From assembly GCF_000335475.2 (NCBI RefSeq), contig NZ_ANAH02000024.1, positions 94,942 through 158,941 on the forward strand: DNA of 64,000 bases, written 5' to 3'. The notes under the pieces were generated by a model, which was not told the DNA's origin, did not search any database, and saw only the letters and a program-made list of their open reading frames with translations. The position numbers and the translations under genes are program-made. This document shows positions 41,281 through 51,913 of the stretch, in pieces; position 1 is the stretch's first letter; every line of letters starts with the position of its first letter. This stretch comes from Cystobacter fuscus DSM 2262. Its GTDB lineage: Bacteria; Myxococcota; Myxococcia; Myxococcales; Myxococcaceae.

Positions 41281-42089
41281 GTCAGGGGATTCACGACATG
41301 GAGGAGCGCTTCGAGCTGCTCGGTCCTCTGGACGAGAGCGTCGGGCCGGCCAGGCGGATTTCCCGCCAACGCTCCGCCGACCTCATCCAAGGAGCCCTGG
41401 CGGCCGCGCTCTCCACCGCCCCCGCGCCCACGCCGCCGAGGAAACTCCCCTGGAAGGGCGTGCTGCTCACGAGCACCTGTCTGGGGGTGATGAGCGCGGC
41501 GGCCGCCACGGGCTACGCGTGGTGGTCGCATCGCGCCCCCAAGGCGGAGGCTCCCCAGGAGCTGGCCCCGGTGCGGGTGGTCCCCCCTCCCGCCGCGCCG
41601 ATCGCCGCCGAGCCGGTCCCCGAAGCCGCTCCTTCCGAGGAGGTGGCGGCGCGGCCCCCGGCGCCTCCGGTGGCGCGCACCGGGCCCGCGCCCGTCGCCG
41701 TGGAGCCAGAGGATCTGCTGCGCCGGGCCAATGAACGCCGGGCCGCGGGACAGTGGCGGGAGGCGGAGGCGCTCTACCTGCGCGTCATCCAGTCCTCGCC
41801 GGGGACGACGTCGGCGTACGTGGCCCAGGTGGCCTCCGGCGGGCTGCGGCTGGAGCACCTCGGAGACGCGAAAGGCGCCCTGCGCCAGTACCAGCAGGCG
41901 CTGCGCGCGAAGCCCCGCGGCATGCTGAGCGAGGAGGCCCTGCAGGGCGTGGCCGAGTCCTGGCGAGCCCTCGGGGACACCCAGCGCGAAGCCCGGGCCC
42001 TGGAGGAGTTGCTCACCGCGCATCCGGACTCCCTGCTCGCCGGAAGCGCGCGGCGCCGGCTGGACGAGCTGCGCGCGGTTCCCCAGTAG
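41277..42089 (+). CDS. Membrane-anchored TPR-like protein coupled to ECF sigma factor
   Basis: 270 aa. The cytosolic N-terminus (1-58) is followed by a membrane helix (about 60-82, GVLLTSTCLGVMSAAAATGYAWW), a Pro/Ala-rich periplasmic linker (90-140), and TPR-like helices (EDLLRRANERRAAGQWREAEALYLRVI…GDAKGALRQYQQALRAKP…ALEELLTAHPDSLLAGSARRRLDEL). The topology is that of an anti-sigma factor with a periplasmic TPR sensor. No zinc-finger motif is seen, so the anti-sigma role is inference from the ATGA coupling. Confidence 0.8.
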   Translation: MSQGIHDMEERFELLGPLDESVGPARRISRQRSADLIQGALAAALSTAPAPTPPRKLPWKGVLLTSTCLGVMSAAAATGYAWWSHRAPKAEAPQELAPVRVVPPPAAPIAAEPVPEAAPSEEVAARPPAPPVARTGPAPVAVEPEDLLRRANERRAAGQWREAEALYLRVIQSSPGTTSAYVAQVASGGLRLEHLGDAKGALRQYQQALRAKPRGMLSEEALQGVAESWRALGDTQREARALEELLTAHPDSLLAGSARRRLDELRAVPQ

Positions 42090-42106
42090 CCGCGAGCAGC
42101 GCCTCC

Positions 42107-42123
42107 CCGGTGTCCCCTACCGG
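42107..42123. terminator. Small hairpin between convergent TPR-like and uvrA genes
   Basis: CCGGT / ACCGG gives a 5-bp stem with a 7-base loop and overlaps the uvrA stop codon. It is weak, but is the only stem in the 27-base gap. Confidence 0.35.
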
Positions 42124-45100
42124 CCTCGAGCGGCCTTGCGCGAGGGCTCGTCCGCGGAGAACACCGAGCGCAGCACCTTGCCGGTGGCCGTCTTCAGCCG
42201 GGACACCTCGCGCGGCGTCCCCTCCGCCACCCGCGTTCCTCCCTCCTCGCCTCCCTCTGGCCCCAGCTCCACCACGTAGTCCGCCGACGCGATGACGCTC
42301 GGGTGGTGCTCGATGACCACCAGCGTGTCCCCCCGGTCCACCAGCCGGTGCAGGAAGGCGATGAGCTTCGACACGTCCCCCAGGTGCAGGCCCGTGGTGG
42401 GCTCGTCCAGCACGTACAGCGTGGGCTCGTGCCGCGTGCTCGCCGTGAGCTCCGCCGCCAGCTTCAACCGCTGCGCCTCACCGCCCGACAGCGTGTTGGA
42501 GCCCTGGCCCAGTTGCAGGTAGCCCACCCCCAGGTCCGACAGGCACGTGAGCGGCGCCGCCACCTTGGGCAGGGCATGGAAGACGTCCTTCGCCTCGTCC
42601 GCGGACAGGCGCAGCGCGTCTCCAATGGTCAACCCGTGGTAGCGCACCTCCAGCGTCGCCGCGTCGAAACGCGCGCCGCCGCACACCTCGCATGGGGTGA
42701 CGACGTCCGGCAGGAAGGACATCTCGTGGGAGATGGCCCCCTGCCCCTCGCACGCCGTGCACCGCCCACCGGAAGTCGAGTTGAACGAGAAGCGCGTGGG
42801 TCCGAAGCCGCGCACCTTCGCCTCCGGCGTGGCGGCGAAGGCCCGGCGCAGCTCGTCCCACAGCCCCAGGAAGGTGGCCGGCACCGAGCGCGGCGTGCGC
42901 CCGATGGGCGACTGGTCCACCGCCATCACCCGGCGGATGGCCTCCACGCCCGTCAGGGACTTGAAGGCCCCCGGACGCGCCGTCACCAGCCCGAGCTTCT
43001 CGCGCAGCGCCGGGTACAACACCTGACGCACCAGCGTGCTCTTGCCCGAGCCCGACACGCCCGACACCACGGTGAGCCGCCCCACCGGGATGCGCAGGTC
43101 CACGCCCTTGAGGTTGTGGGCCGTCGCTCCCTTGAGTTCGATCCACCGCTCGGGCTCGCCCCGAGGCACCGCCGCCAGCACCGCGGGCTCGCGCAGCGCC
43201 CGGGCCGTGGGGGCCTCCTCGTTCTGCAACACCTGATCGGGCGGGCCCTCCGCGAGGATGCGCCCACCGCCCCGGCCTCCCGTGGGGCCCAGCTCGATGA
43301 GATGGTCCGCCGCGCGGATGGTGTCCGTGTCGTGCTCCACCACCAGCACCGTGGAACCGGTCTGCACGAGCGAGCGCAGGTTGCTCAACAACCGGTGCGT
43401 GTCGCGCGGGTGCAGGCCGATGGTCGGCTCGTCCAGCACGTACATCGCCCCGGTGAGGCCCGCACCCAGCTGCGCCGACAGCCGCAGCCGCTGCATCTCC
43501 CCACCCGAGAGCGTGGCCGCGTTGCGATCCAACGACAGGTAGCCCAGGCCCACACGCTCCAGGAAGTCCAGGCGCCGCAACAACTCCTGGCGCGAGGGCT
43601 CGCCCAACAGCGCCTGATCCCCACGGAACTTCCACTCCCGCACCTGCCCCAGCGCGGCGGTGACGGACTGTTGCACCACCTCGTGGTAGCGCGACCCCAC
43701 CAACCGCACCGCGCGCGGCACCGGCTCCAGCCGCGAGCCCTCGCACGTGCGGCACGGCTCCGTCTTGCCCTCGGCCTGCGCCTCAGGCCCGCCCTGCACG
43801 CCCGTGCCCTCGCACGCCTCGCACCGGCCCTGCTTCGTGTTGAAGGAGAACCAGCGCGGATCCATCTCCGGCACGGAGAAGCCACACACGGGGCAGGTGC
43901 GCTCGCTGGACAGCAGCGTCTCGCGCGCTCCGGCGGTGCGCACCTTCAGCGCCCCCTTGCCCCAGGTGAGCGCCTTGTCGAACACCTCGCGCGGCAGCTT
44001 CGCCAGGCGCCCCTGGTACATCACCAGATCGATGTCGTGCTCGCGCGTCTTGACGAGCTGGGGCGGCTGGTCGGTGGAGACTTCCTTCCCGTCCGCGAAG
44101 GCCTTCTCGATGCCCGCGCGGGCCGCGGCGGTGAAGACGTCCAGGTAGGTGCCCTTGCGCGCGCGCACGGCGGGGGCGAGCACCGTGCCGTCCCCCTTCA
44201 TGGCGAGCACCTGCGCGTAGAGCGCCTCGGCGGTGGTGGCGGCGATGGGCTCGCCGTCGTTCGGGCAGTGCGGCAGGCCCAGCTTGGCGAACAGCAGGCG
44301 CAGGTAGTGCGCCACCTCGGTGACGGTGGCCACGGTGCTCGTGGAGCCCGCGCGCGAGGTGCGCTGCTCGAGCGCCACGGAGGGCGGAATGCCGCCGATG
44401 CGCTCCACGTCCGGGCGCGGCATGCTGGGCAAGAACTGGCGCGCGTAGGGCGTGAGCGTCTCCATGAAGCGCCGCTGCCCCTCGGCGAACACCACGTCGA
44501 ACACGAGCGAGCTCTTGCCCGAGCCGCTCGGCCCCGTCACCACCGTCATCTTCCCCAGCGGGATGCGGCAGGACACGTCCTGGAGGTTGTGCTCGCGCGC
44601 GTGCTCCACCTCGATGGCCGCGGGAGCCTTCGCCGCGTCCTTGCCCCGCTTGACCGGCGTCGCCGCCGCGCCCAGCTCCCCGCGCAGCGCCGCCGCGGTG
44701 AGTCCCTGGCCCCGGGCCACCTGCTCCGGCGTGCCCTCGGCCACCAGCAGTCCGCCGTGACGGCCTCCGCCCGGCCCCAGGTCGATGATCCAATCCGCGC
44801 CCCGCATGACCACGAGATCATGGTCCACCACGAGGACGCTCGCGCCCTCGTCCACCAGCTCGTGCAGCGCGGCGAGCACCTGACGCACGTCGGCGTCGTG
44901 CAGGCCCGCGCTCGGCTCGTCGATGAGGAAGAGTGAGCCCTTGGCCTCGCTGGAGAGGGCGCGCGCGAGCTTCAAGCGCTGCGCCTCGCCACCGGACAGG
45001 GTGGACAGGGGCTGGCCGAGCTTCAGGTAGCCGAGCCCCAGCCGGGACACGGGCCCGAGCGTGCGCGCGAGCACCTTGTCGCCCTCGAAGCGCTGGAGCA

Positions 45101-47417
45101 CCTCGTCCACGGTCGCCTCCAGCACGTCCGCCACGGACCACCCCTGGTGGCGGATGGCCAGCACCTCTTCCTTGAAGCGACGGCCCCGGCACACCGGGCA
45201 CAGGAGCGACACGTCGGCGAGGAACTGCATCTCCACCGTCTCGTAGCCCTCGCCCGCGCACGCCTCGCAGCGGCCCTTGTCCACGTTGAAGGAAAAGTGC
45301 GCCGGAGTGAGGCCCCGGGCCTCGGCCTCGGGCTCCGAGGCGAAGCGATCGCGCAGCCGATCCCACGCCTTGGTGTACGTGGCGGCGTTGCCGCGCGAGG
45401 TGCGTCCGAGCGGCGACTGGTCCACGAAGGTGATGCGCTCGACGGCCTCCAGCCCGTCCACGGCGTCCGCCTCACCGGGCACCTCGGCGTCCTTCTCGCC
45501 CAGGGCGCGCGCCAGGTGCCGGTAGAGCACCTCGTCCATCAGCGTGCTCTTGCCCGAGCCGCTGGGGCCGGTGATGGCGCACAACACGCCGAGCGGCACG
45601 CTCACCGAGACGCCCTGGAGGTTGTGGGCCCGGGCGTTGCGCACCCGCAGCTCGCCGGTGCGCGCGCGGGGCTCGCGCTTCACGTCCTCGGTGCCCGCCA
45701 GCAGCCGACCCGTGGGCAGGTCCTCGCGCCCGGCCAGCGCCTGGGGCGTGCCATCGAAACACAGCCGCCCCCCGTGCTTGCCCGCTCCCGGCCCCAGCTC
45801 CAGCACCCGGTGCGCGGAGCGGATGACGAGCGGATCATGCTCGATGACCAGGGCGATGTTGCCCCGGGTGGCCAGTTCGGCCATGGCGCCCGTGAGCGGC
45901 CCCACGTCCGCGGGGTGCAAGCCCACCGTGGGCTCGTCCAGCACGAAGAGCGCGCCGGTGAGCGAGGTGCCCAGCGCCGCCGTGAGGGACACGCGCTGCG
46001 CCTCGCCACCAGACAGCGTGCGCGCCGGTCTATCCAGGGTCAGGTAGCCCAACCCCACCCGCGCGAGGTAGCCCAGGCGGCCCGCCAGCTCGCGGCGCAC
46101 CAGCTCGCCCTGGCCCGTCTGGGTGCGCAGCGACTCCAGGCGCGTGCGCGCGTCGGCCAGCTCCAGCCCATGCCACGCCGCCAGATCCAACCCGCCCACG
46201 CGCCATGCCAGGGCGGCCTCGTTGAGGCGCGCGCCCTTGCAGCTCTCGCACAGCGTATAGGCGCGGTAGCGCGAGAGCAGCACGCGCACATGCATCTTGT
46301 ACGTGCGGCTCTCCATCCACCGGAACCACGCGCGCACGCCCGGGTACACGCGCCCGCCGTCGTAGTCGCCCTCGCCCTGCAACACCCGCTCGCGCTGCTC
46401 TGGCGTGAGCTGTCCCCAGGACACGTCCATGGGGATGCGGTGCTGGCGCGCGTAGGCGCCCAGCATCTTGCGCTCCCACTCGGACGTCTTGCCCGACCAG
46501 GGGCGGATGGCGCCCTTGGCGAGGCTCAGGTTCGGGTTGGGGATGACCTTGTCCCAGTCGATGCCGATGGTCCTGCCGAAGCCCCGGCACGTGGGGCACG
46601 CACCCGTGGGCGACTGGTAGCTGAAGAGGCCGGGCCGGGCCGGCTCGAACTCGCGCGCGCACTTGGGACACACGAGGCCCCGGCGGATGCGCCTCGGCCC
46701 CGCCGGCGTGAAGGCCACCGCCTCGCCATGGGACTGGGCCCACGCGGACTCCAGCGCCGCCGTCACCCGCCCGAGCTGCCCCGACGCGAGCTTCACCCGG
46801 TCCACCACCACGTACGCCACGCCCGCCGAGTCCGTGGCCTCGCCCGGCTTGAGTGACTCCAGCTCCTTCACCTCGCCGCGCACCATCAGCCGGTGGAAGC
46901 CGTCCTTGAGCAGCCGGGCCCGCGCGCCGATGAAGTCCGCGGTGTCCGCGATGCGCACCGGGAAGGTCAGCACCGCCGGGGCGTCGGGCTCGGCGGCGAG
47001 CGCGGCCTGGGCGGCCACGCGCGCATCGGTGCGCACCGCCTCCACCCCACACTCGGAGCACACCGGCATCGCTTCCCGGGTGAAGAGCGCCGACAGGTAG
47101 GCCTCCACGTCGGCGAGCGTGGCCACGGTGGAGCGCGAGCTCTTCACTGGCGCGCGCCGGTCCACCGCCACTCCGGCGGCCACCGGCTCCAGGGTGTCCA
47201 TCGGGGGCCGCTCCAGCCGCTCGAGGAACTGACGGGCATAGGGGCTGAAGCTCTCGACGAAGCGGCGCTGCCCCTCGGCGTACAGGGTGTCGAGCGCCAG
47301 GCTGGATTTCCCGGAACCCGACACTCCCGTGAGACACACCAGCTCGCCTTCCGCGAGATCCACCGAGAGCGATTGAAGGTTGTGCGTGCGGGCGCCGACG
47401 AGGTGTGTCTTGTGCAT
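42117..47417 (-). CDS. uvrA: Double-length UvrA (tandem UvrA fusion), excinuclease ABC subunit A
   Basis: About 1766 aa from the ATG at 47417, where [15 protein letters not shown] is the usual UvrA opening; a start at 47471 would add 18 residues. Ordinary UvrA is about 950 aa with two ABC modules. Here four Walker A motifs ([36 protein letters not shown]) and four LSGGE signatures are present, so two UvrA copies are fused. Zinc-binding CxxC pairs occur in both halves. The halves are diverged from each other. UvrA scans DNA for bulky damage and loads UvrB. Double-length UvrA is known in chlamydiae and some other bacteria. It is divergent from the P450 gene. Confidence 0.94.
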   Translation of the reverse strand: MHKTHLVGARTHNLQSLSVDLAEGELVCLTGVSGSGKSSLALDTLYAEGQRRFVESFSPYARQFLERLERPPMDTLEPVAAGVAVDRRAPVKSSRSTVATLADVEAYLSALFTREAMPVCSECGVEAVRTDARVAAQAALAAEPDAPAVLTFPVRIADTADFIGARARLLKDGFHRLMVRGEVKELESLKPGEATDSAGVAYVVVDRVKLASGQLGRVTAALESAWAQSHGEAVAFTPAGPRRIRRGLVCPKCAREFEPARPGLFSYQSPTGACPTCRGFGRTIGIDWDKVIPNPNLSLAKGAIRPWSGKTSEWERKMLGAYARQHRIPMDVSWGQLTPEQRERVLQGEGDYDGGRVYPGVRAWFRWMESRTYKMHVRVLLSRYRAYTLCESCKGARLNEAALAWRVGGLDLAAWHGLELADARTRLESLRTQTGQGELVRRELAGRLGYLARVGLGYLTLDRPARTLSGGEAQRVSLTAALGTSLTGALFVLDEPTVGLHPADVGPLTGAMAELATRGNIALVIEHDPLVIRSAHRVLELGPGAGKHGGRLCFDGTPQALAGREDLPTGRLLAGTEDVKREPRARTGELRVRNARAHNLQGVSVSVPLGVLCAITGPSGSGKSTLMDEVLYRHLARALGEKDAEVPGEADAVDGLEAVERITFVDQSPLGRTSRGNAATYTKAWDRLRDRFASEPEAEARGLTPAHFSFNVDKGRCEACAGEGYETVEMQFLADVSLLCPVCRGRRFKEEVLAIRHQGWSVADVLEATVDEVLQRFEGDKVLARTLGPVSRLGLGYLKLGQPLSTLSGGEAQRLKLARALSSEAKGSLFLIDEPSAGLHDADVRQVLAALHELVDEGASVLVVDHDLVVMRGADWIIDLGPGGGRHGGLLVAEGTPEQVARGQGLTAAALRGELGAAATPVKRGKDAAKAPAAIEVEHAREHNLQDVSCRIPLGKMTVVTGPSGSGKSSLVFDVVFAEGQRRFMETLTPYARQFLPSMPRPDVERIGGIPPSVALEQRTSRAGSTSTVATVTEVAHYLRLLFAKLGLPHCPNDGEPIAATTAEALYAQVLAMKGDGTVLAPAVRARKGTYLDVFTAAARAGIEKAFADGKEVSTDQPPQLVKTREHDIDLVMYQGRLAKLPREVFDKALTWGKGALKVRTAGARETLLSSERTCPVCGFSVPEMDPRWFSFNTKQGRCEACEGTGVQGGPEAQAEGKTEPCRTCEGSRLEPVPRAVRLVGSRYHEVVQQSVTAALGQVREWKFRGDQALLGEPSRQELLRRLDFLERVGLGYLSLDRNAATLSGGEMQRLRLSAQLGAGLTGAMYVLDEPTIGLHPRDTHRLLSNLRSLVQTGSTVLVVEHDTDTIRAADHLIELGPTGGRGGGRILAEGPPDQVLQNEEAPTARALREPAVLAAVPRGEPERWIELKGATAHNLKGVDLRIPVGRLTVVSGVSGSGKSTLVRQVLYPALREKLGLVTARPGAFKSLTGVEAIRRVMAVDQSPIGRTPRSVPATFLGLWDELRRAFAATPEAKVRGFGPTRFSFNSTSGGRCTACEGQGAISHEMSFLPDVVTPCEVCGGARFDAATLEVRYHGLTIGDALRLSADEAKDVFHALPKVAAPLTCLSDLGVGYLQLGQGSNTLSGGEAQRLKLAAELTASTRHEPTLYVLDEPTTGLHLGDVSKLIAFLHRLVDRGDTLVVIEHHPSVIASADYVVELGPEGGEEGGTRVAEGTPREVSRLKTATGKVLRSVFSADEPSRKAARGR

Positions 47418-47556
47418 GGGCGAGCGGTGTTTAACGGCGGAAGTCGGGTCCGCCAAAAGAATCTCTGACATGGGGCTGGGCCTGGTCGCTCGCCCACCAC
47501 CCCCCCGCGAAAGCCGATAGCATGCCGCCTCCATCCACCTCTCCCGTGAGGCTCCC

Positions 47557-48747
47557 ATGAGTGGACGCATCAACCTGCTGGCCCCCGAGATCCGCGCCAA
47601 TCCGTACCCCTCCTACGCGGAGCTGCGCCGCCACGCCCCCGTGAGCCAGGTGGATCCCGGTGGAATCTGGGCCGTCTCGCGGCAGGAGGACGTGATGCAC
47701 ATCTTCAAGAACCCCCAGCTCTTCTCCTCCCAGGGCTTCCGCCAGGCCTACCGCCCACCGTGGATCTCCAACTACCCGCTGGCCGACTCGGCGCTCGTGA
47801 TGGATCCTCCGCGCCACACGCAACTGCGCGCGCTCATCAACCGGGCATTCGGCACCCAGGTCGTCACCCGCATCGAGCCGCGCGTGCGGGAGTTCGCCCA
47901 GCGCATCGTCCAGGGGCTGCCCGACGGGCGGGAGGTGAACTTCGTGGAGCACTTCTCGGTGCTCATGCCCATGTACGTGATTGGTGAGCTGCTCGGGCTG
48001 TCTCCCGACGTGCAGCCGCGCCTGCTCAGCTGGGTGGAATGGCTCGGCCAGTTCACCGGCGTCGGCCCCGCGGACACCGCGCGCCAGGAGGCCGTGCGCG
48101 CCACGGTGAACGAGGCCCGGGGCCACTTCGAGCAGGTGCTGGCCGAGCGCCGGCGCAACCCCGGGGATGATCTCATCAGCGACCTCATCCGCGCGCGCGT
48201 CGAGGGCGAGAGCCTGTCGGACACGGACCTGCTCGGCTTCATGTTCCTGCTGCTCGTGGGCGGCATGGAGACGACGATCCACCTGCTGAGCCACTCGGCC
48301 CTGAGGATGCAACTGCAGCCGGAGCTGATGACGCAGTTGCGCGCGCAGCCCTCGCTGCTGCCGCGCTTCATCGACGAGGTGCTGCGCCACGAGTCGCCCG
48401 CGCATGGCGTGATGCGGCTGACGAGCGAGGAGACGGAGCTGGGCGGGGTGCGGCTGCCCAAGGGCACGCGGCTGCTGATGCTGATGGGCTCGGCCAACCG
48501 CGACGAGGCCCAGCATCCGGATCCGGACCGCTTCGACATGAACCGCCCCTCGAGCAACCTGCCCTTCGGGCATGGCATCCACTTCTGCGTCGGCTCCCAA
48601 CTCGCACGGCTGGAGGCACGGCTGGCCCTGGAGGCGCTGCTCTCCCGCTTCACCCACCTGAGCGCGGGCACCCAGCCCATCCAGTGGAACAGCTCGCTCG
48701 TCGTGCGCGGCCCCACGCGGCTGTGCCTCATTCCCCACGAGGGCTGA
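47557..48747 (+). CDS. Cytochrome P450
   Basis: 396 aa. The heme-binding loop FGHGIHFCVGSQLAR (about 336-350) contains the Cys ligand. The I-helix has LLVGGMETT (oxygen activation, Thr) and the K-helix ExxR is in EVLRHESP. The length and lack of a membrane anchor are those of soluble bacterial class I P450s, which need a ferredoxin partner; none is encoded nearby. It is probably a tailoring or catabolic hydroxylase, substrate unknown. Confidence 0.96.
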   Translation: MSGRINLLAPEIRANPYPSYAELRRHAPVSQVDPGGIWAVSRQEDVMHIFKNPQLFSSQGFRQAYRPPWISNYPLADSALVMDPPRHTQLRALINRAFGTQVVTRIEPRVREFAQRIVQGLPDGREVNFVEHFSVLMPMYVIGELLGLSPDVQPRLLSWVEWLGQFTGVGPADTARQEAVRATVNEARGHFEQVLAERRRNPGDDLISDLIRARVEGESLSDTDLLGFMFLLLVGGMETTIHLLSHSALRMQLQPELMTQLRAQPSLLPRFIDEVLRHESPAHGVMRLTSEETELGGVRLPKGTRLLMLMGSANRDEAQHPDPDRFDMNRPSSNLPFGHGIHFCVGSQLARLEARLALEALLSRFTHLSAGTQPIQWNSSLVVRGPTRLCLIPHEG

Positions 48748-48860
48748 CGCGCACGGACGCCCTCCGGACGCTCGGCAGGCCGGCCCTCGTCAAGCCACCC
48801 GACAGCCGCGCTCTGCCCCATCCCGGAAGCGTGGCCATGGTGTAGCCAGGAGGATGCCCC

Positions 48861-49847
48861 ATGCCCGCCGTCGACACCGGCCTGTCCGCCGTCCGGGACG
48901 CCGCCACTTCCGCGCTCATCACCCTGGACATGCCGAACCGGCGGGGAGTCGGTTTCGTGGCCACCCCGGGAGGTCAACTCGTCACCAACCTCCACATGGT
49001 GGCCGGCTACGAGGAGATCTCTGCGCTGCTCGCCGACGGGCGCCTGCTCCAGGTGGAGCAGGTCATCGCCTTCGACGAGAAGCATGACCTGGCCGTACTC
49101 CAGCTCCCCGTGAGCAACCTGCCCGCCCTGCGGCTCGAGTCGGGGGGGATGCTCCCCGTGGAGGGCGATCCCGTCTTCATCCTCCACCCCGCCCCGGGCA
49201 CTCCGCCCTTCCTCCTGGAGACCCGGGTGCGCTCGGAGCAGGTCCTCGACGAAAGTTTCACCTTCCTCGAACTGGAGGCCATCCTGCCCGAGGACGTCTC
49301 GGGCAGCCCGGTGCTGGACGGCACGGGCGCGTGGATTGGCGTGGCCACCTGTGCCTTCGCGGATGGGCGGCCCGTCACCATCGTCATCCCCTCGCGCTAC
49401 GTCCTGCCGCTGCTGGAGCGCACGGACGTCCTGCCCCTGTCCACCCTCGGTCTCGCCCGGCCCGCGGCCTCGCGCCAGCGGCAGATTCCCACCCACTCCC
49501 TGTCCATGCTGGAGGGGTGCGCCCCGGACGTGTTGGAGGAGGTGGCCTACACCCTCCTGCGGGCCATCCAGCTCGGCGCGCCCCTCTACAACCGCGGGGA
49601 CGCGGCCGCCTGCTACCGCCTGTACGCCCACACCGCCGAGCGCCTCATCCGCGAGCGCCCCGACTGTCCCGGCATCCAGGATGCCCTGCGCCACGGGTTG
49701 GAGCGGTGCGCGCGGTCGCAGGGCGCGGACGCGTGCGCCTGGGCCCTGCGGGACACGCTCGACGGCCTGCTGGGCGTCATCGGCCGCTGGCTCCAGGCCC
49801 AGTCCGCGCTCGCCTACCGGGCGGCGCCCAAGGCCTATCTGCAATGA
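48861..49847 (+). CDS. Trypsin-like (HtrA-related) serine protease with C-terminal helical domain
   Basis: 328 aa, no signal peptide. The first 200 residues have the HtrA-like fold with a triad read as His in VTNLHMVAG (usually TNNHV), Asp in KHDLAVLQL and Ser in DVSGSPVLD. The conserved GNSG is replaced by DVSG, which keeps the Ser but may affect the oxyanion hole. No PDZ domain follows; the C-terminal 120 residues are helical with several Cys (YRLYAHTAERLIRERPDCPG). Cytosolic, target unknown. A perfect palindrome CCCCCGCGGGGG at 49851-49862 follows the stop. Confidence 0.8.
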   Translation: MPAVDTGLSAVRDAATSALITLDMPNRRGVGFVATPGGQLVTNLHMVAGYEEISALLADGRLLQVEQVIAFDEKHDLAVLQLPVSNLPALRLESGGMLPVEGDPVFILHPAPGTPPFLLETRVRSEQVLDESFTFLELEAILPEDVSGSPVLDGTGAWIGVATCAFADGRPVTIVIPSRYVLPLLERTDVLPLSTLGLARPAASRQRQIPTHSLSMLEGCAPDVLEEVAYTLLRAIQLGAPLYNRGDAAACYRLYAHTAERLIRERPDCPGIQDALRHGLERCARSQGADACAWALRDTLDGLLGVIGRWLQAQSALAYRAAPKAYLQ

Positions 49848-49999
49848 CTTCCCCCGCGGGGGCGACGCGCCGCGGCAACTTCCGGGCGCGAGTACGCTCG
49901 ACCCCTCTCCAGGCGAATTCCCTCTCGTGATAGGAACGGAAGGAGCGCGAAGCCAACGCGCCGTCCCCGAGGACGTCACCCCCCCTCGAGAAGGATCGC

Positions 50000-51907
50000 A
50001 TGAGGGCCCTGCTGGTTCCATCCGCGAGCATCGATCTGTCGTCCGTGGAGTTGCTGGTGCGCCAGCTCGGGATGACGCCCACCCGGCGCAGTGACGACGA
50101 AGCCGCCATCACCGCCTTCCGCCAGTCCCCCTTCCCCCTGGTGCTCATGGGGATGGATGACGAGGGAGACCGCATCGTGCTGGTGCGCGCGCTCCGGGCC
50201 TCTCCCAACGGGGCCCAGGCCGCCATCGTGCTGGTGGCCCGCCCCGAGCAGCTCGAGGGGCTCGCGTCGATGATCGACGCCGGGGTGGACGACTTCCTGA
50301 TGCTGCCCCTGGACGAGACGGCGGCGATGCTCCGGCTGCAACTGGCCGAGCGCCGCCTGGCCGAGCGGCCCGCGCCCCTGCCGGAGAACTTCGAGTTGGA
50401 TGGGCTGTGCGCGGTGCTGCTGCGCGAGAGCCCCCTGGCCACCTGCATCACCACGCGCGAGGGCAATGCCTTCGTCGAGGTGAACGAGGCCTTCACGCGG
50501 CTGTTCGGCTACTCGCGCGAGGAGATGCTCTGGCGCACGGCGCGCGACCTGGACTTGTGGGAGTCACCCATCGAGCAGGAGCGGCTGGCGGCGCGCATGC
50601 GCGAGCAGGGCATGGTGCGCGGAGTGGAGTCGCGCGTGCGCACCAAGAGCGGCGAGCTGCGCGACGTGCTCGTCTACGTGGGCATCGCCGAGTACGCGGG
50701 CACGCCGCACATCGTGACGCTGTTCCCGGACGTCACCGAGCGCAAGCTGATGCAGGCGCGGCTGCAGCTCGCCGACCGCATGGCGTCGGTGGGCACGCTG
50801 GCGGCCGGCGTGGCGCACGAAATCAACAACCCGCTGGCGTACGTGCTGGCCAACCTCGGCTATGCCCATGGCGAGCTGTCGCGGCAGCTCTCGCGGGGAG
50901 CACCCGGGGTGCTCCAGCCCGTGAGCACCGCGCTCGGCGAGGCGCTGCATGGAGCCGAGCGGGTACAGACCATCGTCGGCGATCTCAAGACGTTCTCGCG
51001 TGAGTCGACCGCCGAGCAGTTCCACGCGGTGAACGTGCGCAAGGTGCTGGACTCCACGCTCAACCTGGCGGCCGCGGAGATCCGCCACCGGGCGAAGCTG
51101 GTGAAGAACTACGGGGAGGACGTGCCCCCGATCCACGGCAACGAGTCACGCCTGGGCCAGGTGTTCCTCAACCTGCTGGTCAACGCCGTGCAGTCACTGC
51201 CCTCGGATGGGGACGCGGAGCAGCACGAGATCCGCGTCACCACGCGCCTGGACGCGAGCGGCCAGGTGGCGGTGGAGATCGCCGACACCGGAGCGGGCAT
51301 CGCCCCGGAGCTGATGGGCCGCATCTTCGATCCCTTCTTCACCACCAAGCCACCCGGCGTGGGCACGGGCCTGGGCCTGTCCATCTGCCACAACCTCATC
51401 ACCGCGATGGGCGGGGAGCTGCACGTGTTCAGCGACCTGGGCCGGGGCACCACCTTCCAGGTGCTGATGCCCTCCTCGCGCGAGCCCATCGTGCCCGCGC
51501 TGCTCGAGCCCGTGCCGGAGTACAGCGGAGGGCCGCGGGGCCGCGTGCTGGTCATCGACGACGAGCCCCTGTTGTGCTCGGCGCTCGAGCGGATTCTGCG
51601 GCCGCACCACGACGTGGTGTTCACCACGCTGGCGGCCGAGGTGCTGCCCCGGCTGGAGGCCGGCGAGCGCTTCGATCTCATCCTGTGTGACTTGATGATG
51701 CCGAGGATGAACGGGATGGACTTCCACGCGGCGCTGCACCGGCTGCGGCCGGAGCTCACCGGCCGGGTCATCTTCCTCACCGGAGGCGCCTTCACCCCGC
51801 AGGCCAAGGCCTTCCTGGAGCGGGTGCCCAACCGCCGGGTGGAGAAGCCCTTCAACGCGCGCACGCTGCTGGAGATCACCCGCGAGGTGCTCACCTCCGT
51901 GGGGTGA
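50000..51907 (+). CDS. Hybrid sensor histidine kinase with N- and C-terminal receiver domains
   Basis: 635 aa. Residues 1-115 resemble a receiver fold that lacks the usual acidic pair (pseudo-receiver). A PAS domain follows (about 140-250, TTREGNAFVEVNEAFTRLFGYSREEML). The kinase core has GVAHEINNPLAYV (phosphoacceptor His), NLLVNAVQSL, IADTGAGI and GVGTGLGLSICHN. The C-terminal receiver (about 515-635) has VIDDEPLL, the Asp in LILCDLMMPRMNG, FLTGG and VEKPF. It has no membrane segment, so it is a cytosolic kinase able to transfer phosphate internally or to a separate partner. Confidence 0.94.
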   Translation: MRALLVPSASIDLSSVELLVRQLGMTPTRRSDDEAAITAFRQSPFPLVLMGMDDEGDRIVLVRALRASPNGAQAAIVLVARPEQLEGLASMIDAGVDDFLMLPLDETAAMLRLQLAERRLAERPAPLPENFELDGLCAVLLRESPLATCITTREGNAFVEVNEAFTRLFGYSREEMLWRTARDLDLWESPIEQERLAARMREQGMVRGVESRVRTKSGELRDVLVYVGIAEYAGTPHIVTLFPDVTERKLMQARLQLADRMASVGTLAAGVAHEINNPLAYVLANLGYAHGELSRQLSRGAPGVLQPVSTALGEALHGAERVQTIVGDLKTFSRESTAEQFHAVNVRKVLDSTLNLAAAEIRHRAKLVKNYGEDVPPIHGNESRLGQVFLNLLVNAVQSLPSDGDAEQHEIRVTTRLDASGQVAVEIADTGAGIAPELMGRIFDPFFTTKPPGVGTGLGLSICHNLITAMGGELHVFSDLGRGTTFQVLMPSSREPIVPALLEPVPEYSGGPRGRVLVIDDEPLLCSALERILRPHHDVVFTTLAAEVLPRLEAGERFDLILCDLMMPRMNGMDFHAALHRLRPELTGRVIFLTGGAFTPQAKAFLERVPNRRVEKPFNARTLLEITREVLTSVG

Positions 51908-51913
51908 AGCCCC

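Noticed and set aside
42303..44936. Long plus-strand open frames opposite uvrA
   Set aside because: Same GC-driven antisense artefact; the UvrA motifs on the minus strand are unmistakable.
49851..49862. Palindrome CCCCCGCGGGGG as a regulator site
   Set aside because: It lies directly after a stop codon and is a simple G/C run in very GC-rich DNA; no second site supports an operator.
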